From: Homalodisca vitripennis
Taxonomy: Eukaryota > Arthropoda > Insecta > Hemiptera > Cicadellidae
Assembly: GCF_021130785.1 (NCBI RefSeq)
Contig: NC_060214.1
Coordinates: 958,501 to 1,022,500 of the forward strand
DNA length: 64,000 nt
Direction: 5' to 3'
Shown: positions 10,146-21,815 of the stretch, piece by piece
How positions within the stretch are numbered: the first letter of the stretch is position 1
Layout of the letters: the number at the start of each line of letters is the position of its first letter
Notes under the pieces: model-generated
Seen by the model: only the letters and a program-made list of their open reading frames with translations
What the model was told of the DNA's origin: nothing
Databases searched by the model: none
Position numbers and translations under genes: made by a program

Positions 10146-10720
10146 GGTAGGGTACGAGTACACGGTTAAAAGATCATCATTCATCCGATAAAAGATAGGC
10201 GATCAGAGTACCGATTTGGGTATAAGTTGGAACCCTGTGAGGGACTGTTCAGGTGTGGGTCTGTAAGAGACCGGGGGTATAGATGGGTGGCTAGGTCCTG
10301 GAGTGGAGTGTTATAAATAATAGTGTGGGCAATATATGTGGTTAAGAGTATTGGAGGCATTCGAAATGTTTGGGCAAGGGCCGTTAGAAATGTGGGTGCG
10401 GTTTTTCATGCATTCCTGTACTCGAAAAGATGGGTGACGGAATATGTCGTGCATGGCCGGTAAAGGTTAGGCGGTCAAAATCCGGGTATGGGCATTACGC
10501 CAGGCTCGGAGTGCGGGAGGCAGTAGGACTGTGTCGGACTCCTGTAGGAGCCATCAGATACGCGGGTGCGGGTGTTAAGACTCTCAGGTACTCAAAAAGG
10601 TGAGTGTCAATAGGCTTCGACACGGGACCTGTGGACGGGTGGTTAAGCAGTACAGAAAGTCAGAGGTGTGTGATAAACAGGAAGTCTAGGTTGAGATAAG
10701 TCGTCGGAAAACAGGAAGTC
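10146..10720. repeat. Diverged continuation of the 8-10 kb repeat region
   Basis: Phrases from the 305-bp unit recur in worn form (for example TGTGGGCAATATATGTGGTTAAGAG near 10322-10348). No gene seen. Confidence 0.4.
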
Positions 10721-10729
10721 TGTGGTTAG

Positions 10730-10980
10730 GAAACACCGAAATGTACCTCCCATAAGAGACAATCTCCCATTGGCTAGGGGAGGGACCAGGAGGTGACAGG
10801 GGGTGTAGGAGGGGGTGGGTGGGGGCAGGGGCATGGCCTAGCCGCCATTGCTGCCCTCTCATTGATCCAGAGACGATGGTGGTTGTGGGAAGGGGTGCAG
10901 GGGGCGTGGCCTAGCCGCCATTGCTGCTCTCTCATTGGTCCAGAATAACTCCATAAGAGCCCATGTTACGGCCAGATCCG
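10730..10980. promoter_or_regulatory. GC-rich stretch with duplicated CCGCCATTGCTG block
   Basis: Two copies of a block containing TGGCCTAGCCGCCATTGCTG start at 10834 and 10907 (73 bases apart), each followed by CTCTCATTG-TCCAGA. CCATAAGAG occurs at about 10749 and 10950. ATTGG (inverse CCAAT) occurs at about 10769 and 10934. The setting resembles a promoter, but no transcription unit can be assigned. Confidence 0.35.
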
Positions 10981-11330
10981 CGGGAGGTCTACTAACATCA
11001 TTATTACATTTTTGAGGTTTTAAAATAGCGAAATCAAAACATAATAAGTGGTAACATAAGTTTTAAGTTTACATTGCGTTAATTGGAGATATCCCTAAGG
11101 TACGGAACTCACAGTGACTAGTTGGACGGGTATTATCTTTCTGTAACACAAAACAGGAGCAGACCGCGTGTGACAGGATTTGCTGAGGTTGCGTGCAAAA
11201 TTTCAAGTGTAAAGCTAACTTCATTGTTGAGATGTCCTGCAGATAGAGAGAGACAATCAGACATCCTACAGATTAGACATATTTAAATCCTTCCTCTCCC
11301 GCAAAACGAGAGAGAAGTTTTGTCAGTTTA

Positions 11331-13318
11331 CTCACTGCAGTCATTGAAGCGAAAAATACGGTCTTACCTCCGAATTTTTTTACTGTGAACCGATATGCAT
11401 GAAATTTTGGAATTAGGCTCATCTTACCCTTAACTTCAAAAGTGAAAATGATCTGAACTCCGCCTATTATTTTTAAGGGGTGTAAACAGCCCCTTAATGG
11501 AAAAATTGACATTGAGCCATTTTATCGCTAGAACACATGTCTAATAGTAAGTGGTGAAATTTTAAAGTGTTTTTCTAACACAAGTACCTCATATTAAAAT
11601 CGTTTTCAACCCCTTGAAAATCTTAAAACCCTTGCAAACAACCCCTAAATTGAAAAAAAACCACAACAAAAATACTTTGGTATTACATAAAAAGATGTAA
11701 GTGTAGAGTAAGTAATATTTTATATTCTCTATAATAATTATCAAATTTGTAATCCCCTTTCAACCCTTGAAAACTACCCCTTGATAAAAAATTGTTAACA
11801 TTTTTTTTTTAATGAAAAGGATTTAAATATTATTCCACACTCTCAAAAATGATTATCATATTCTTAAGCTTTTCTACCCTTAAAACTACCCCTAAATTAA
11901 AACAGTAAATATATATGATTACATATTTAAAAACAATTTAATTTAGAGTAAAAAATTGCCATTTATTGAATAAAAAATTTACAAATTATATAAAATTCAC
12001 TCAAATGTGTTATATATACATATAAGAACGTTGGTATGTATTCATGCCTACGTTTCCAAAATATATGAGCCATATTATGTATATATATGCACATTACAAT
12101 AGTGTTGGGTCTCTATTATGCTGCGTACTTTCACATTGCTCCAAATATTCACACTCCGAAAGTTTCAGTTACTAAGTAGAAAAAAATCTGATAAGTTTTT
12201 GGACCACAACTCCTTCAATTTTCATGCTATCACAATTTATAAAAAGCCGTTGTAAAGGTAATTAAGAGAGCTACAAAATCCTTTATTGAAATATATAGTA
12301 AAAAACCTTTTTCTCAAACGGTGAAGGGTTAAAGGGCTTAAGAGAGGCTGTGATTACGCTGCCACGCGCTCTTTAAACAATCATATCTCCGTCAATGTTT
12401 GTGGGTCAGAAAAAAACCAAATTTTTTGTAAGAAAAATACCTAAATTTTCCATCCGTACACTTTTATACGTATCTATAGTCATTTTTGAGATATTAAGAA
12501 AAAAGGTGGTTTTTTTAAAATTTGAAATTGTTTTTAATCGTGACTTTTTGGAAAAATATGTGTCCAGAAGCAGCAAAACTGATACAATCTATCAAACTCT
12601 TCATAATAAAGTTAATTATAGGCGGAATCCGATTAATTTTAATTTTGGTGGAAATGGCACTTATGAAACCCATTGATTTCAAAGAAAAAACATTAGATGC
12701 TCCTCTTATTTGCAATACTGCTCACTTACTTTACCTGCAAAAGACGTTTAATAGTGCTTATTTTAAAGCTTATTTCAAGCACTACAAAACTATTTTTTAT
12801 TAGAATGCCTAAAATGCATCTGCTCGCCGCTAGATGGCATTGACAACATCGATTAAATTTCAGACAAAATAAAAAAACGGCTTTGATCTTTAATATCTAG
12901 CTTAATATTGCACTTAGAATACTTTATAAAAAACCAAATTGTTCATTTTATTACCTGCTACAATTTTTTTTTTTTTATAAAACTTTCGATAAAACGTTTT
13001 ATTTTTGGAGATATTTGCAAAAAACCTATGAAAACGTGAAAAAATTTTCAATTGCCAGTAACTTGAAAAGTATTGGCTTTTTAGAAAAACTTTATAGATG
13101 ATTTTTTGCTTGAAATGATGCCTTATATCGATATCCGAGGTTATTTTTAAACAAAAAAAATTCACCCTCGAGAAGGGGTGGCAACCAAATTTTGCGGAGT
13201 TCAAATAATTTTCACTTTTGAAGTTAAGGGTAAGATGAACCTAATTCCAAAATTTTATGCAATTCGGTTCACAGTAAAAAAATTCGGAGCAATAATGCTT
13301 CAATGACTGCACTATGAG
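11331..13318. mobile_element. ~2-kb element with ~130-bp inverted ends, no coding capacity
   Basis: 11331-11463 matches the reverse complement of about 13195-13318, including AATTTTTTTACTGTGAACCG-type sequence and the block around TTGGAATTAGG. The match is imperfect, with a gap near the outer end. The interior is AT-rich, with loosely repeated blocks around 11560-11910 (CAACCCCTTGAAAA, CAACCCTTGAAAACTACCCC, AAAACTACCCCTAAATTAAA). No transposase is visible, so a non-autonomous DNA transposon or a pair of oppositely oriented repeats is the likely reading. No clear target duplication. Confidence 0.6.
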
Positions 13319-14689
13319 TAGCTAATACACTTCAATGACAAATAAATGCCTTGGTTCGACTTGCACAATCATAGAACTTACTCTGGTCCATGTAGAGATG
13401 AAGCTTTAATGCAAATGTTTTATCCTACAAATGCTCTTTTTGAGATATCTTCCCACAATATACATTAACAATTTTGTTCATAGAATAGGTGTCGCATCAG
13501 AGTATAATTAATAAGCCCTGGCAAGGTAGGAAGAGTACTACTACGAAGAGTGCGCTGAAATAAAATATTGTCACAGACTTTCAATCTTAAATTGCCAATA
13601 ATTATTCTTTTTATGGCATGAATTCGCTGTGTTAGTATGGTACGTTTTAAAATCTCATAACACCCCTGTATTGAGCTTGTATATATATTTCTTTGTTCGG
13701 CTATGTTCTTTTTGATATCAAGGTTACCATAAAACCAATGTATATTCGCTAACACCCAGCCAAATCCCACGGAGAGTAATGCATCATCATCGAACTCATT
13801 GTTACCTATAGAGACATGAAGCTTCACGCAAATTTTAAAGCCTCATGATGAAAAAGTGTCAAGGTCAGCCAGGTTTAGAGATATGATGCGGACAGTCAGG
13901 CAGACAGAAATGACATTTTCCCAGCCCCCCAATAGGATTAGCTAAGGCTCAACCAATAAAAATAATTATTTATAATTATAATATACATAAACATCTTTTT
14001 AATTCAACTGTTGGAAAAACGTATTCAATTTAAAAGACAATCTGTATACGACTACATGAAGCTTTGTATAGCAACAAGCTCTTCCTCTGATGTAAGTTTA
14101 TTTTACTTAGTTGGATACCAATTACTGCATAAGGAAAGTTTCGAGATGCTCTTCTTAACAAGTTTCGAGATTCAAGAAGTTTAACAATGTACTTTTGCAG
14201 AGAACTTTTATTGAATTGAGTTTTTTTCAATATGAATAATTTAATTACAGCAACTGTGAGACGTTATTTGTAGCGTCTACATTTTATAAATAAAAACATC
14301 ATTTATCAGGAGCTTGAATAAAATTCTCACAGATGTCTTCTGGTTTCTGGAGTCGATAGAACACATACAGGTCTTCACTCTATATGAAAAGCTTCTGGCT
14401 AAAATGACCATAACAAATTATTGCATTTTAAAATATATGTGATACTAAGTTTTGCATTGTTGAAAATTTCGTATCATGCAACTAAATAGTATGAATGCTT
14501 ATACAATTAAAAACCACAACTAATACATAAAAAGCAATATTAGTAGTAATATAATAAGAAGAGATTTTCATCTTAAAGTTTGTCACATATATAATAAATT
14601 TACGCATTTTACGTATAGATTTTCCACTCGTTATTTTCTTTCAAGACATATTTTCAACTTTATCAGATAAAAGCCCAATTCAAATTCAA
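13319..14689. other. AT-rich stretch without a recognised gene
   Basis: A minus-strand frame of 120 codons (13465-13827) has no recognisable domain. Two loosely similar blocks (GAGATGAAGCTTTAATGCAAA near 13395 and GACATGAAGCTTCACGCAAA near 13812) suggest an old duplicated repeat. The stretch around 13860-13940 (a CAGGCAGACAGAAATGACAT phrase, then a C run) resembles arthropod dispersed-repeat ends. Confidence 0.4.
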
Positions 14690-14775
14690 ATGACTTTATT
14701 TGTATCATATACACAAAAAGGCGAATTTAGGGCCATGAGGCCCTGTCTTACAATTAACCCTAAAATTTGCAAGAA
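14690..14775 (-). mobile_element. 3' tail of a Jockey-like LINE (5'-truncated)
   Basis: On the minus strand the sequence ends AATAAAGTCATTTGAATTTG, the form of 3' end typical of insect Jockey-clade LINEs: a polyadenylation-like signal followed by short ATTTG-type repeats. A GGGCC-ATGA-GGCCC-type palindrome lies just upstream. No ORF remains next to it, so it is a short dead-on-arrival insertion. Confidence 0.5.
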
Positions 14776-16639
14776 ACAAATAATATTATTAAATCATATC
14801 CTACTAAAATTATAATTTAAAAAAATATTCTATCTAAATATAACCATAAACAGTATTTTAAAATGGTGCCAGGTATTTATATACTTAATACTGACAAACC
14901 AACGTTTTAGTCCATATCTAAATACGTCAAATGGTTAAATGTTTATAAGAAAACAAAAATGATGCTAATTAACACTGTTAATTACTATAAATTAAGGTAA
15001 CACTATATCACCACTGTTGATAAAAATACTTTCGAAATATTACATTAAAACAATTGAAAATAACTTATATTAAATTAAAAGTACTTTTACTACAAATATA
15101 CCACTCGTAAATTTAGACAGGAGTTTCCCAAACCTAATAAATTAACAAGTAAAAATGTTTAACAACAATGATATAAGTATTGGTGGTGGAATTGTTTTAA
15201 ACGTCAGTATATAAAGATTGTATTCAATTAATTATTTGAACGATATAACCCATATTGTGTGTGTATTTCTTATTCTATTTTTAAGTAAATTATAAATAAG
15301 AAATAAAGAAATGTCCTAAAGTCGAACTTGCAGTACGCATTGTTTATAACGTAACAGTCTAATAAGAAATGCAATTGATATAACCGTAGCAAGTACAACA
15401 TGTTATCGTATATTACGTTGTTGTTCCAATATGTAATAGGTATTGTCCCCAAATCCAGTGTTGTCGCTACAAATATACACAACAATACAATCACAAAAAC
15501 ACACTCGTTATCTCTCCCTCACAGTAGTATGGGGTGGCGCACGGCGGCTTGTCCCTCATTGTCATTACTTTTAATTACTCCGAAAATTGTTTTGTAATGA
15601 TAAATCTGCTCGTTTAATTTTATGGAAAGCCATTTAAATATAATATTGCACTTTAGTGAGGCAAATATTTATGTGAAATAATAAATATGGAGTTGATTTC
15701 TTTTTTAAAATATAAAAACAATTATTTATTTAGTATAATTTGAGTATTAAAATTTTTTTGTATTGTTTTTACTGCTCAGAATGGTAAGTTAATTTAATGC
15801 TATAAAATAAATATATTTTTAATTTTCTAGTATAAAAGGAGCAATCTAAAGTAAAATGTTACTCGGTTACTATGAGTTATTGTCACAATCTATGGAAATT
15901 AATAAAATACTTTTCAAACTCTTATTTATTTATATAAAAATGTTTTTTACTCAAGGAATTCAAGTAACAAAAACGTAATAGCATGAAAAGTATACTCTCA
16001 GCAGATGTACACTTTCTATATGTACGAAAACTTCAATATGTAACAATAAAAATAACGCTCTTTTTTATTATATTCTTAATACAAATATTATTAGGTTTTA
16101 ATCAAACATCAACAAAATAATACGGTAGGAAATATGTTGTTTTCATAAAAGACTTTTGAAATCTATAACGTTAAAATTGAAAATACCACTATTTGGAAAT
16201 AAAATATGTTTTTCTTACTTATTAAAAACCAATGTCCCCTTAATTCTGCCCTTAACTCTAACTATTCAATATCCATTAGGTTTTTTCGTAAATCGGTATG
16301 ACCAAGGCTAGGTAATTTTCTGAATCTTGGTAAATAAATCTATCTTACAATCTTGGGTATTTTCAAGTTATTCTCTAAAACTGTTTCTAGGATGTTATTA
16401 TTTTAAGTGAGATATTCAAGATACAGTAAAACACAACTAAATAGACTAAGGTTAAAAAATAAAATAAAAATATTATTATTCGTTTTTGAAACAAACTAAA
16501 AACACGCCAAATTATTGTTAATAAAAGTTCATTTAAATGTTTCATACAAATATAATTTAGACTTTACGGTAAGGATATCGATCAAATGAGAGGATGCCGT
16601 ACAGGATTTAAAAACAGTTGATAGCTTTCGTTACTTTGT
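14776..16639. other. AT-rich stretch, no gene seen
   Basis: Long AT-rich intergenic or intronic sequence. The short frames near 15270-15600 lie over low-complexity sequence and are not persuasive. No repeats of note. Confidence 0.5.
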
Positions 16640-18175
16640 ACTGAATTTTGGAGATAAGCAGTGATATACGTCTGACGTGTCAAGGGGAAGCCAGACTAAT
16701 GATAGTGACGTATTCTTTAGCAAGTATTCTGGTTCGTACAGTTTACCTTCGAGATGAGCAGTGAGATACGTATAACGTGTCAAGGGGAAGCCAGACTAAT
16801 GATAGTGACGTATTCTTTAGTGAGTATTCGGGTTCGTACAGTTTACCTTCGAGATAAGCAGTGAGATACGTATAACGTGTCAAGGGGAAGCCAGACTAAT
16901 GATAGTGACGTATTCTTTAGTGAGTATTCGGGTTCGTACAGTTTACCTTCGAGATAAGCAGTGAGATACGTCTAACGTGTCAAGGGGAAGCCAGACTAAT
17001 GATAGTGACGTATTCTTTAGTGAGTATTCGGGTTCGTACAGTTTACCTTCGAGATAAGCAGTGAGATACGTCTAACGTGTCAAGGGGAAGCCAGACTAAT
17101 GATAGTGACGTATTCTTTAGTGAGTATTCGGGTTCGTACAGTTTACCTTCGAGATAAGCAGTGAGATACGTATAACGTGTCAAGGGGAAGCCAGACTAAT
17201 GATAGTAACGCCAGTATTCTGTAAGTATTCGAGAGTTCATACACTTTACCTTCGCGATAAACAGTGAGATACGTCTAACGTGTCAAGGGGAAGCCAGGCT
17301 AATGATAGTGACGTATTCGTTAGCAAGTATTCTGGTTCGTACAGTTTACCTTCGAGATGAGCAGTGAGATACGTATAACGTGTCAAGGGGAAGCCAGACT
17401 AATGATAGTGACGTATTCTTTAGTGAGTATTCGGGTTCGTACAGTTTACCTTCGAGATAGGCAGTGAGATACGTCTAACGTATCAAGGGGAAGCCAGACT
17501 AATGATAGTGACGCCAGTCTTTAGTAAGTGTTCTGCTTCATAAACTTTACCTTGGAGATAAGCAGTGAGATACGTCTAACGTATCAAGGGGAAGCCAGAC
17601 TAATGATAGTGACGCCAGTCTTTAGTAAGTATTCAGCTTCATACACTTTACCTTGGAGATAAGCAGTTAGATACGTCTAACGTGTCAAAGGGGAAGCCAG
17701 ACTAATGATAGTAACGCCAGTCTTCAGTAAGTATTCTGCTTCATAAACTTTACCTTGGAGATAAGCAGTTAGATACGTCTAACGTGTCAAAGGGGAAGCC
17801 AGACTAATGATAGTAACGCCAGTCTTCAGTAAGTATTCAGCTTCATACACTTTACCTTGGAGATAAGCAGTTAGATACGTCTAACGTGTCAAAGGGGAAG
17901 CCAGACTAATGATAGTAACGCCAGTCTTCAGTAAGTATTCTGCTTCATAAACTTTACCTTGGAGATAAGCAGTTAGATACGTCTAACGTGTCAAAGGGGA
18001 AGCCAGACTAATGATAGTAACGCCAGTCTTCAGTAAGTATTCAGCTTCATACACTTTACCTTGGAGATAAGCAGTTAGATACGTCTAACGTGTCAAAGGG
18101 GAAGCCAGACTAATGATAGTAACGCCAGTCTTCAGTAAGTATTCTGCTTCATAAACTTTACCTTGGAGATAAGCA
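16640..18175. repeat. Satellite array, 100-102-bp unit, ~15 copies
   Basis: The phrase GGGGAAGCCAGACTAATGAT recurs at 16684, 16784, 16884, 16984, 17084, 17184 and on to about 18098. The first half has a 100-base unit (GTATTCGGGTTCGTACAG variant). The second half has a 102-base unit in which two variants alternate (ATTCTGCTTCATAAACT and ATTCAGCTTCATACACT), giving a ~204-base dimer. It ends beside the site where the gypsy element inserted. Confidence 0.97.
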
Positions 18176-18324
18176 GAGAGATACGTCAAAGGTGGGGAAT
18201 CAGCGGCAGTTGTCTTCGGGCTCAGCACTTGGGAGAGCCTAGGTTTGAGATCATATTTACAGTGAGACCGCCCAAATGTGGCAAATCAGCAACAGTGGTT
18301 TTGGGGCTCAGCACTTGGGAAGGC
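18176..18324. repeat. Two diverged copies of a short tandem unit, second split by the gypsy element
   Basis: GGGGCTCAGCACTTGGGAAGG (second copy) parallels CGGGCTCAGCACTTGGGAGAG (first). The first goes on with CCTAGGTTTGAGATC; the matching continuation of the second (ATAGGACCGAGATC) is found after the 3' LTR at 27319. This marks the original uninterrupted site. Confidence 0.7.
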
Positions 18325-18742
18325 TGCGGCGAGTGCCGCTACAGATTTGAATTTGGCACGCGTAATCCTTCTGTAGCCGCGAACGCAATTGCCAGCTGCG
18401 CCGACCTCTAGCCCTTAGCTCAAACAATAGGAGCCTCCTACCATCCGGAATTCCTCCGGACAGGTTCTGGTAGGATGGTTCCTGCTAGGTTAGCAGGCAG
18501 GGACCGGAGGTTGTGACACAGTCGTTGTGCAGCTATCGGGTGGAGTGGACGGTAGGAGTGAGTGTACGTGGCCTGGGACTTGATATAATTGTTAGGGAAC
18601 CTTTCGGTACTATATCCAAATTATTAGTTATTATTTAATTATCAAAGCTGGTTAGGTTTTGGATAGAGGGAATCTAGTGGCGGATCCACGGATTATTCCT
18701 CTGGAAGGTCCCCCCTTCCGGTCGCGACGACACGAGGTCGCA
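18325..18742 (+). repeat. 5' LTR of the gypsy element
   Basis: Starts TGCGGCGAGTG and ends GAGGTCGCA. It contains a CCGGAATTCCTCCGG near-palindrome and a TATA-like GATATAATT stretch that could serve as promoter. It differs from the 3' LTR at five single bases. Confidence 0.97.
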
Positions 18743-20522
18743 AATATTGGTAGCGCGAGCCGTCCGCCTCGGATTCCCAACACCATTCCTAACCAGCATT
18801 AATTTAAATTTCACGCTTTCCGTCCATTTTTTTAGTTTTTCGAATAGCAGTGGTAATTTCTCAAACAATGGCGTAAATCACCCCAGGGCAGCGACCGACG
18901 CCACGAGGGAAGCAGCGACCTTCACCAACAGAATCAGATAACTAAATTAGTTCTAGTCATTTGAAATAAGCTTAAAGTATAAACCGTTATTACTTGAATT
19001 AATTTAAACATTTATTTTATTGTTCACAGTCTAATAATAAAATTTCATAGTTCAACCTTAATAATTTAATACTTTTTTTGCCCTTTTTATAAAGTATTTC
19101 TTAAATATATATAAATTCTTAAATATTTCTTAAATAGTATTTTTTAATAACTACTAACAGTAAAGTCTCATTTAAGCTTAACTAAGCAGAGTTACGATTT
19201 TAATAACCAATTTAATTAGTTTTTTAATTACTAGTAACCTGAAGTACACTTTGTATTAGACTGTAACACTATTTTTTTTTTACTAATTATAGGTGTTATG
19301 CAGTATTTTTCTTTGTTAACTTTTATTTACATAACTTTCCATTTATTTATTACAGCCACAACTCCTTTTTCAAGTTTTTCATAAGGATTAAGTCTTTTAA
19401 AAATTATTATCACGGAGTTCGTAATTTCCGTCTGTCTGTCTATTTCAAACAAGAATTTCTCGTTTCGTTTCAAGACCGTTTCAATATTTAAATTTGTCAT
19501 TTTTCCTTGTAATTATACTTATAGTGCTAAGCTCGCAACTGTTATAATTATTTTACTTCATATTTTTATCTGAATTAGATCTTCTTATTTTTGGAACTGC
19601 AGTAATATTTTTCGACACAAGTTTAGTCAGTTTGCCGTGCAAGCACGTAATTGCGTAAGCAGAGTTCCTCAGATCCGGTTTTTTGTATCACTCCGTAGAT
19701 AACGAAGTCTAATTATGTTACTCTACAATATAGATTTTACTACTACAGTTAAGTACGAATATTTTATAATTTCCGGTCAATGTTTTAAGGTACTACGTAA
19801 GTTATCTTTGTAAGTCAACGGTAATTTGTTTTCGTTTTCACTTAAAAAATTGTAAACCGAATGATTTCTTTAAATTATTTTACGACTTAGCCTTATATAC
19901 GTTTAGATGTTGCTTATATTATTTAGTGTTAAACACATAATAATGACTGGTGCTTTTGTTTTCATGTAAATTACAGCTTGTGACGATCATTTGTAACTAA
20001 CCTTGAGTTACGCATGCAGGTAAGGTAGTTGGCGACTTTGTTATTTTTGTTATAGCCAATATTTTACTTTCGGTAGAATCTTAACCTTTGTGTTCTAAAT
20101 ATCACTTCGCTTGGAAATATGTTTAATGTTCGATACGAGCGTTTGTTTCAGTTACTTAAACAGTTGTTACAATAATTATAAGTCTAACAATGCTATGTGA
20201 ATATAACTTTTATTTATTCAAAAGAGAAATACAAGCTAATTTACAGAGTAAATTTTATAAAAATTAAACTACTTAAACTTTTTAACATCAATATAAAACT
20301 AATTTATAATTTATTAAAGTAACTACCTGATTCTTTCCTCCCAGTAGGTGTTGGTTTGCTGTATTTTTCTCAAAGCTAGGTCAGCCCAAGTTGTTTGAAA
20401 TAATAATTTTTTACTGTTATTGTTTTTCAGACTCCTCTAGTCTAATAATTACAAAAGTAAACATATTGGTACCAGTTTCCCTTGTATAGCTTATTGTGTT
20501 CTTATTTTCGCTCTCTTTAAAT
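18743..20522 (+). other. Gypsy leader (5' untranslated region) with possible primer-binding site
   Basis: About 1.8 kb with no coding content. A TGGTAGCGCG stretch starts six bases after the LTR and may be the primer-binding site, since such sites start TGG; I could not match it to a particular tRNA. The rest is AT-rich. The length is generous for a gypsy leader and may include regulatory or degraded sequence. Confidence 0.5.
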
Positions 20523-21707
20523 ATGTATAAACCAGACAATATCCCCAAAACTGTAGCGTGGATTAAAGAGTTAAAAGCAACTCAGGCCCGGGATCAATGC
20601 TCTCTATTGGGCATCACACCAGCAGGTACACTTGAGGGAATGAGAGTTCAGCTTCGTGCTTATATTAAAGAAAAATATAAATTAGGTGAAATCGACTCAG
20701 ACGAAAATATTAATGAGTCCAAATTAGCAACTACAGCAGCCTCGACTGATGTTACACCAACAGTCACACAAAAATCTGAGGTACAGTCCAACATAACATA
20801 CACACTTTCACAAACAATAATAGATCCGAATATACAAAATTTGATAGTGGCTATGCAACAACTTACACAAACAACAGTTGAACGCACTACAGAACTAGTG
20901 TCTTCACAGATTGCCGAGTTATTCTCAAGCCATAATAGAGATAGTGATGCGACATTTCCTTCTGTTGTTCGCGAAATGATTAGAGCCCTGCCTATGACTT
21001 CAGGTTCGTCCCTCCCAGACCTCGTACAATTTGTAATTAAAGCTACAGAAATATTCAACTTGAACCTTGTAAGTGACAAACTATTTATTACGAATACTAT
21101 TCCGCGGACTGAGGGTAGACTTCGTGGTATATGGTTAAATGCTATCACGTCTAATCTTAGTTGGCTCTCACTGGTCCAGACAATACGTACTTCACTCTTA
21201 ACTGATAGAACACTGAGGGAAGCTCAGAATCAGTTTTTGTACCGCCAGCAAACTAACTCAGAGTCCTTAGCTGACTATGTACACAACATTAGTGCCATGT
21301 TTACATTTTTAAACCCTACAGTAGATAATGCAGTTGTCTTTACTACTATTATGGCAGGTCTCAATCCCTCCACTAGAGCCTGCTTATCAGGACTTATAAC
21401 ACCACACTGCATTAATGATCTTTTAAAATTGGCCCCCACGGTAGATGACCTACGTCTTACATATTATGACACTCCACAAACCAACGTACCCCCACGTACA
21501 TCCCTTCATAGTTCCGTACCATATAATCAAAGTTTTCAACAGAACAACAAATTGTTTTACAACCGAAGTATTGGCCACTCCAACCATACTAACGGTCAAC
21601 ACCACTACCAAAATTACCAGTCACGTAACTTTAATCGATATAAACCTCAAAATAGTCATAATGGCGGTCATTCACACCTGGAATCAGGAAATAACCATTC
21701 AGGCTAA
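20523..21707 (+). CDS. gag: Gypsy Gag (capsid precursor)
   Basis: 394 codons from the ATG at 20523; the frame extends nine codons further up but only through a GTG. Gag assembles the intracellular particle in which reverse transcription takes place. The N-terminus (residues about 8-50) has the L-L-G-x-G-x-L-x-x-x-R-x-x-L pattern of SAP-like segments seen in some retrotransposon Gags. Residues about 180-320 form the retrotransposon Gag core (WLNAITSNLSWLSLV, YRQQTNSESLADYV, MAGLNPSTRACL). The tail is rich in Asn, His, Gln and basic residues, and no CCHC zinc knuckle is seen; the basic tail may bind RNA instead. TAA at 21705 stops it, but the same frame then continues for about 42 codons of equally Asn/Gln-rich sequence to a TAG at 21834, past the frameshift heptamer. 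I infer the TAA is a mutation of this copy. Confidence 0.88.
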   Translation: MYKPDNIPKTVAWIKELKATQARDQCSLLGITPAGTLEGMRVQLRAYIKEKYKLGEIDSDENINESKLATTAASTDVTPTVTQKSEVQSNITYTLSQTIIDPNIQNLIVAMQQLTQTTVERTTELVSSQIAELFSSHNRDSDATFPSVVREMIRALPMTSGSSLPDLVQFVIKATEIFNLNLVSDKLFITNTIPRTEGRLRGIWLNAITSNLSWLSLVQTIRTSLLTDRTLREAQNQFLYRQQTNSESLADYVHNISAMFTFLNPTVDNAVVFTTIMAGLNPSTRACLSGLITPHCINDLLKLAPTVDDLRLTYYDTPQTNVPPRTSLHSSVPYNQSFQQNNKLFYNRSIGHSNHTNGQHHYQNYQSRNFNRYKPQNSHNGGHSHLESGNNHSG

Positions 21708-21808
21708 TATAGTACACCAAAAAACAACACAAGTCAGCGTAACTACCAAAACGGTCAGCAGAATAGGCAAGCTAATTATTCTGGTCAGTCCAATTCCAGG
21801 CCGAAACA

Positions 21809-21815
21809 TTTAAAC
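21809..21815 (+). promoter_or_regulatory. -1 ribosomal frameshift heptamer TTTAAAC between gag and pol
   Basis: In the gag frame the codons read CAT TTA AAC, so the heptamer T TTA AAC has the exact X XXY YYZ phase of -1 slippery sites. A one-base slip moves the ribosome into the pol frame, which is open from here except for one TAA at 21941. Downstream a stem can form from GACA (21836-21839) with TGTC (21847-21850), extended by GGGA (822-825) with TCCC (851-854) across a bulge. The heptamer is seen directly; the RNA fold is an inference. Confidence 0.7.

Noticed and set aside
16640..18175. Regular spacing of repeats that could suggest a CRISPR array
   Set aside because: The whole 100-102-base unit is repeated with no unique spacers, and the setting is eukaryotic.
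20660..21148. 162-codon minus-strand frame
   Set aside because: It lies wholly opposite gag, which has clear family features.
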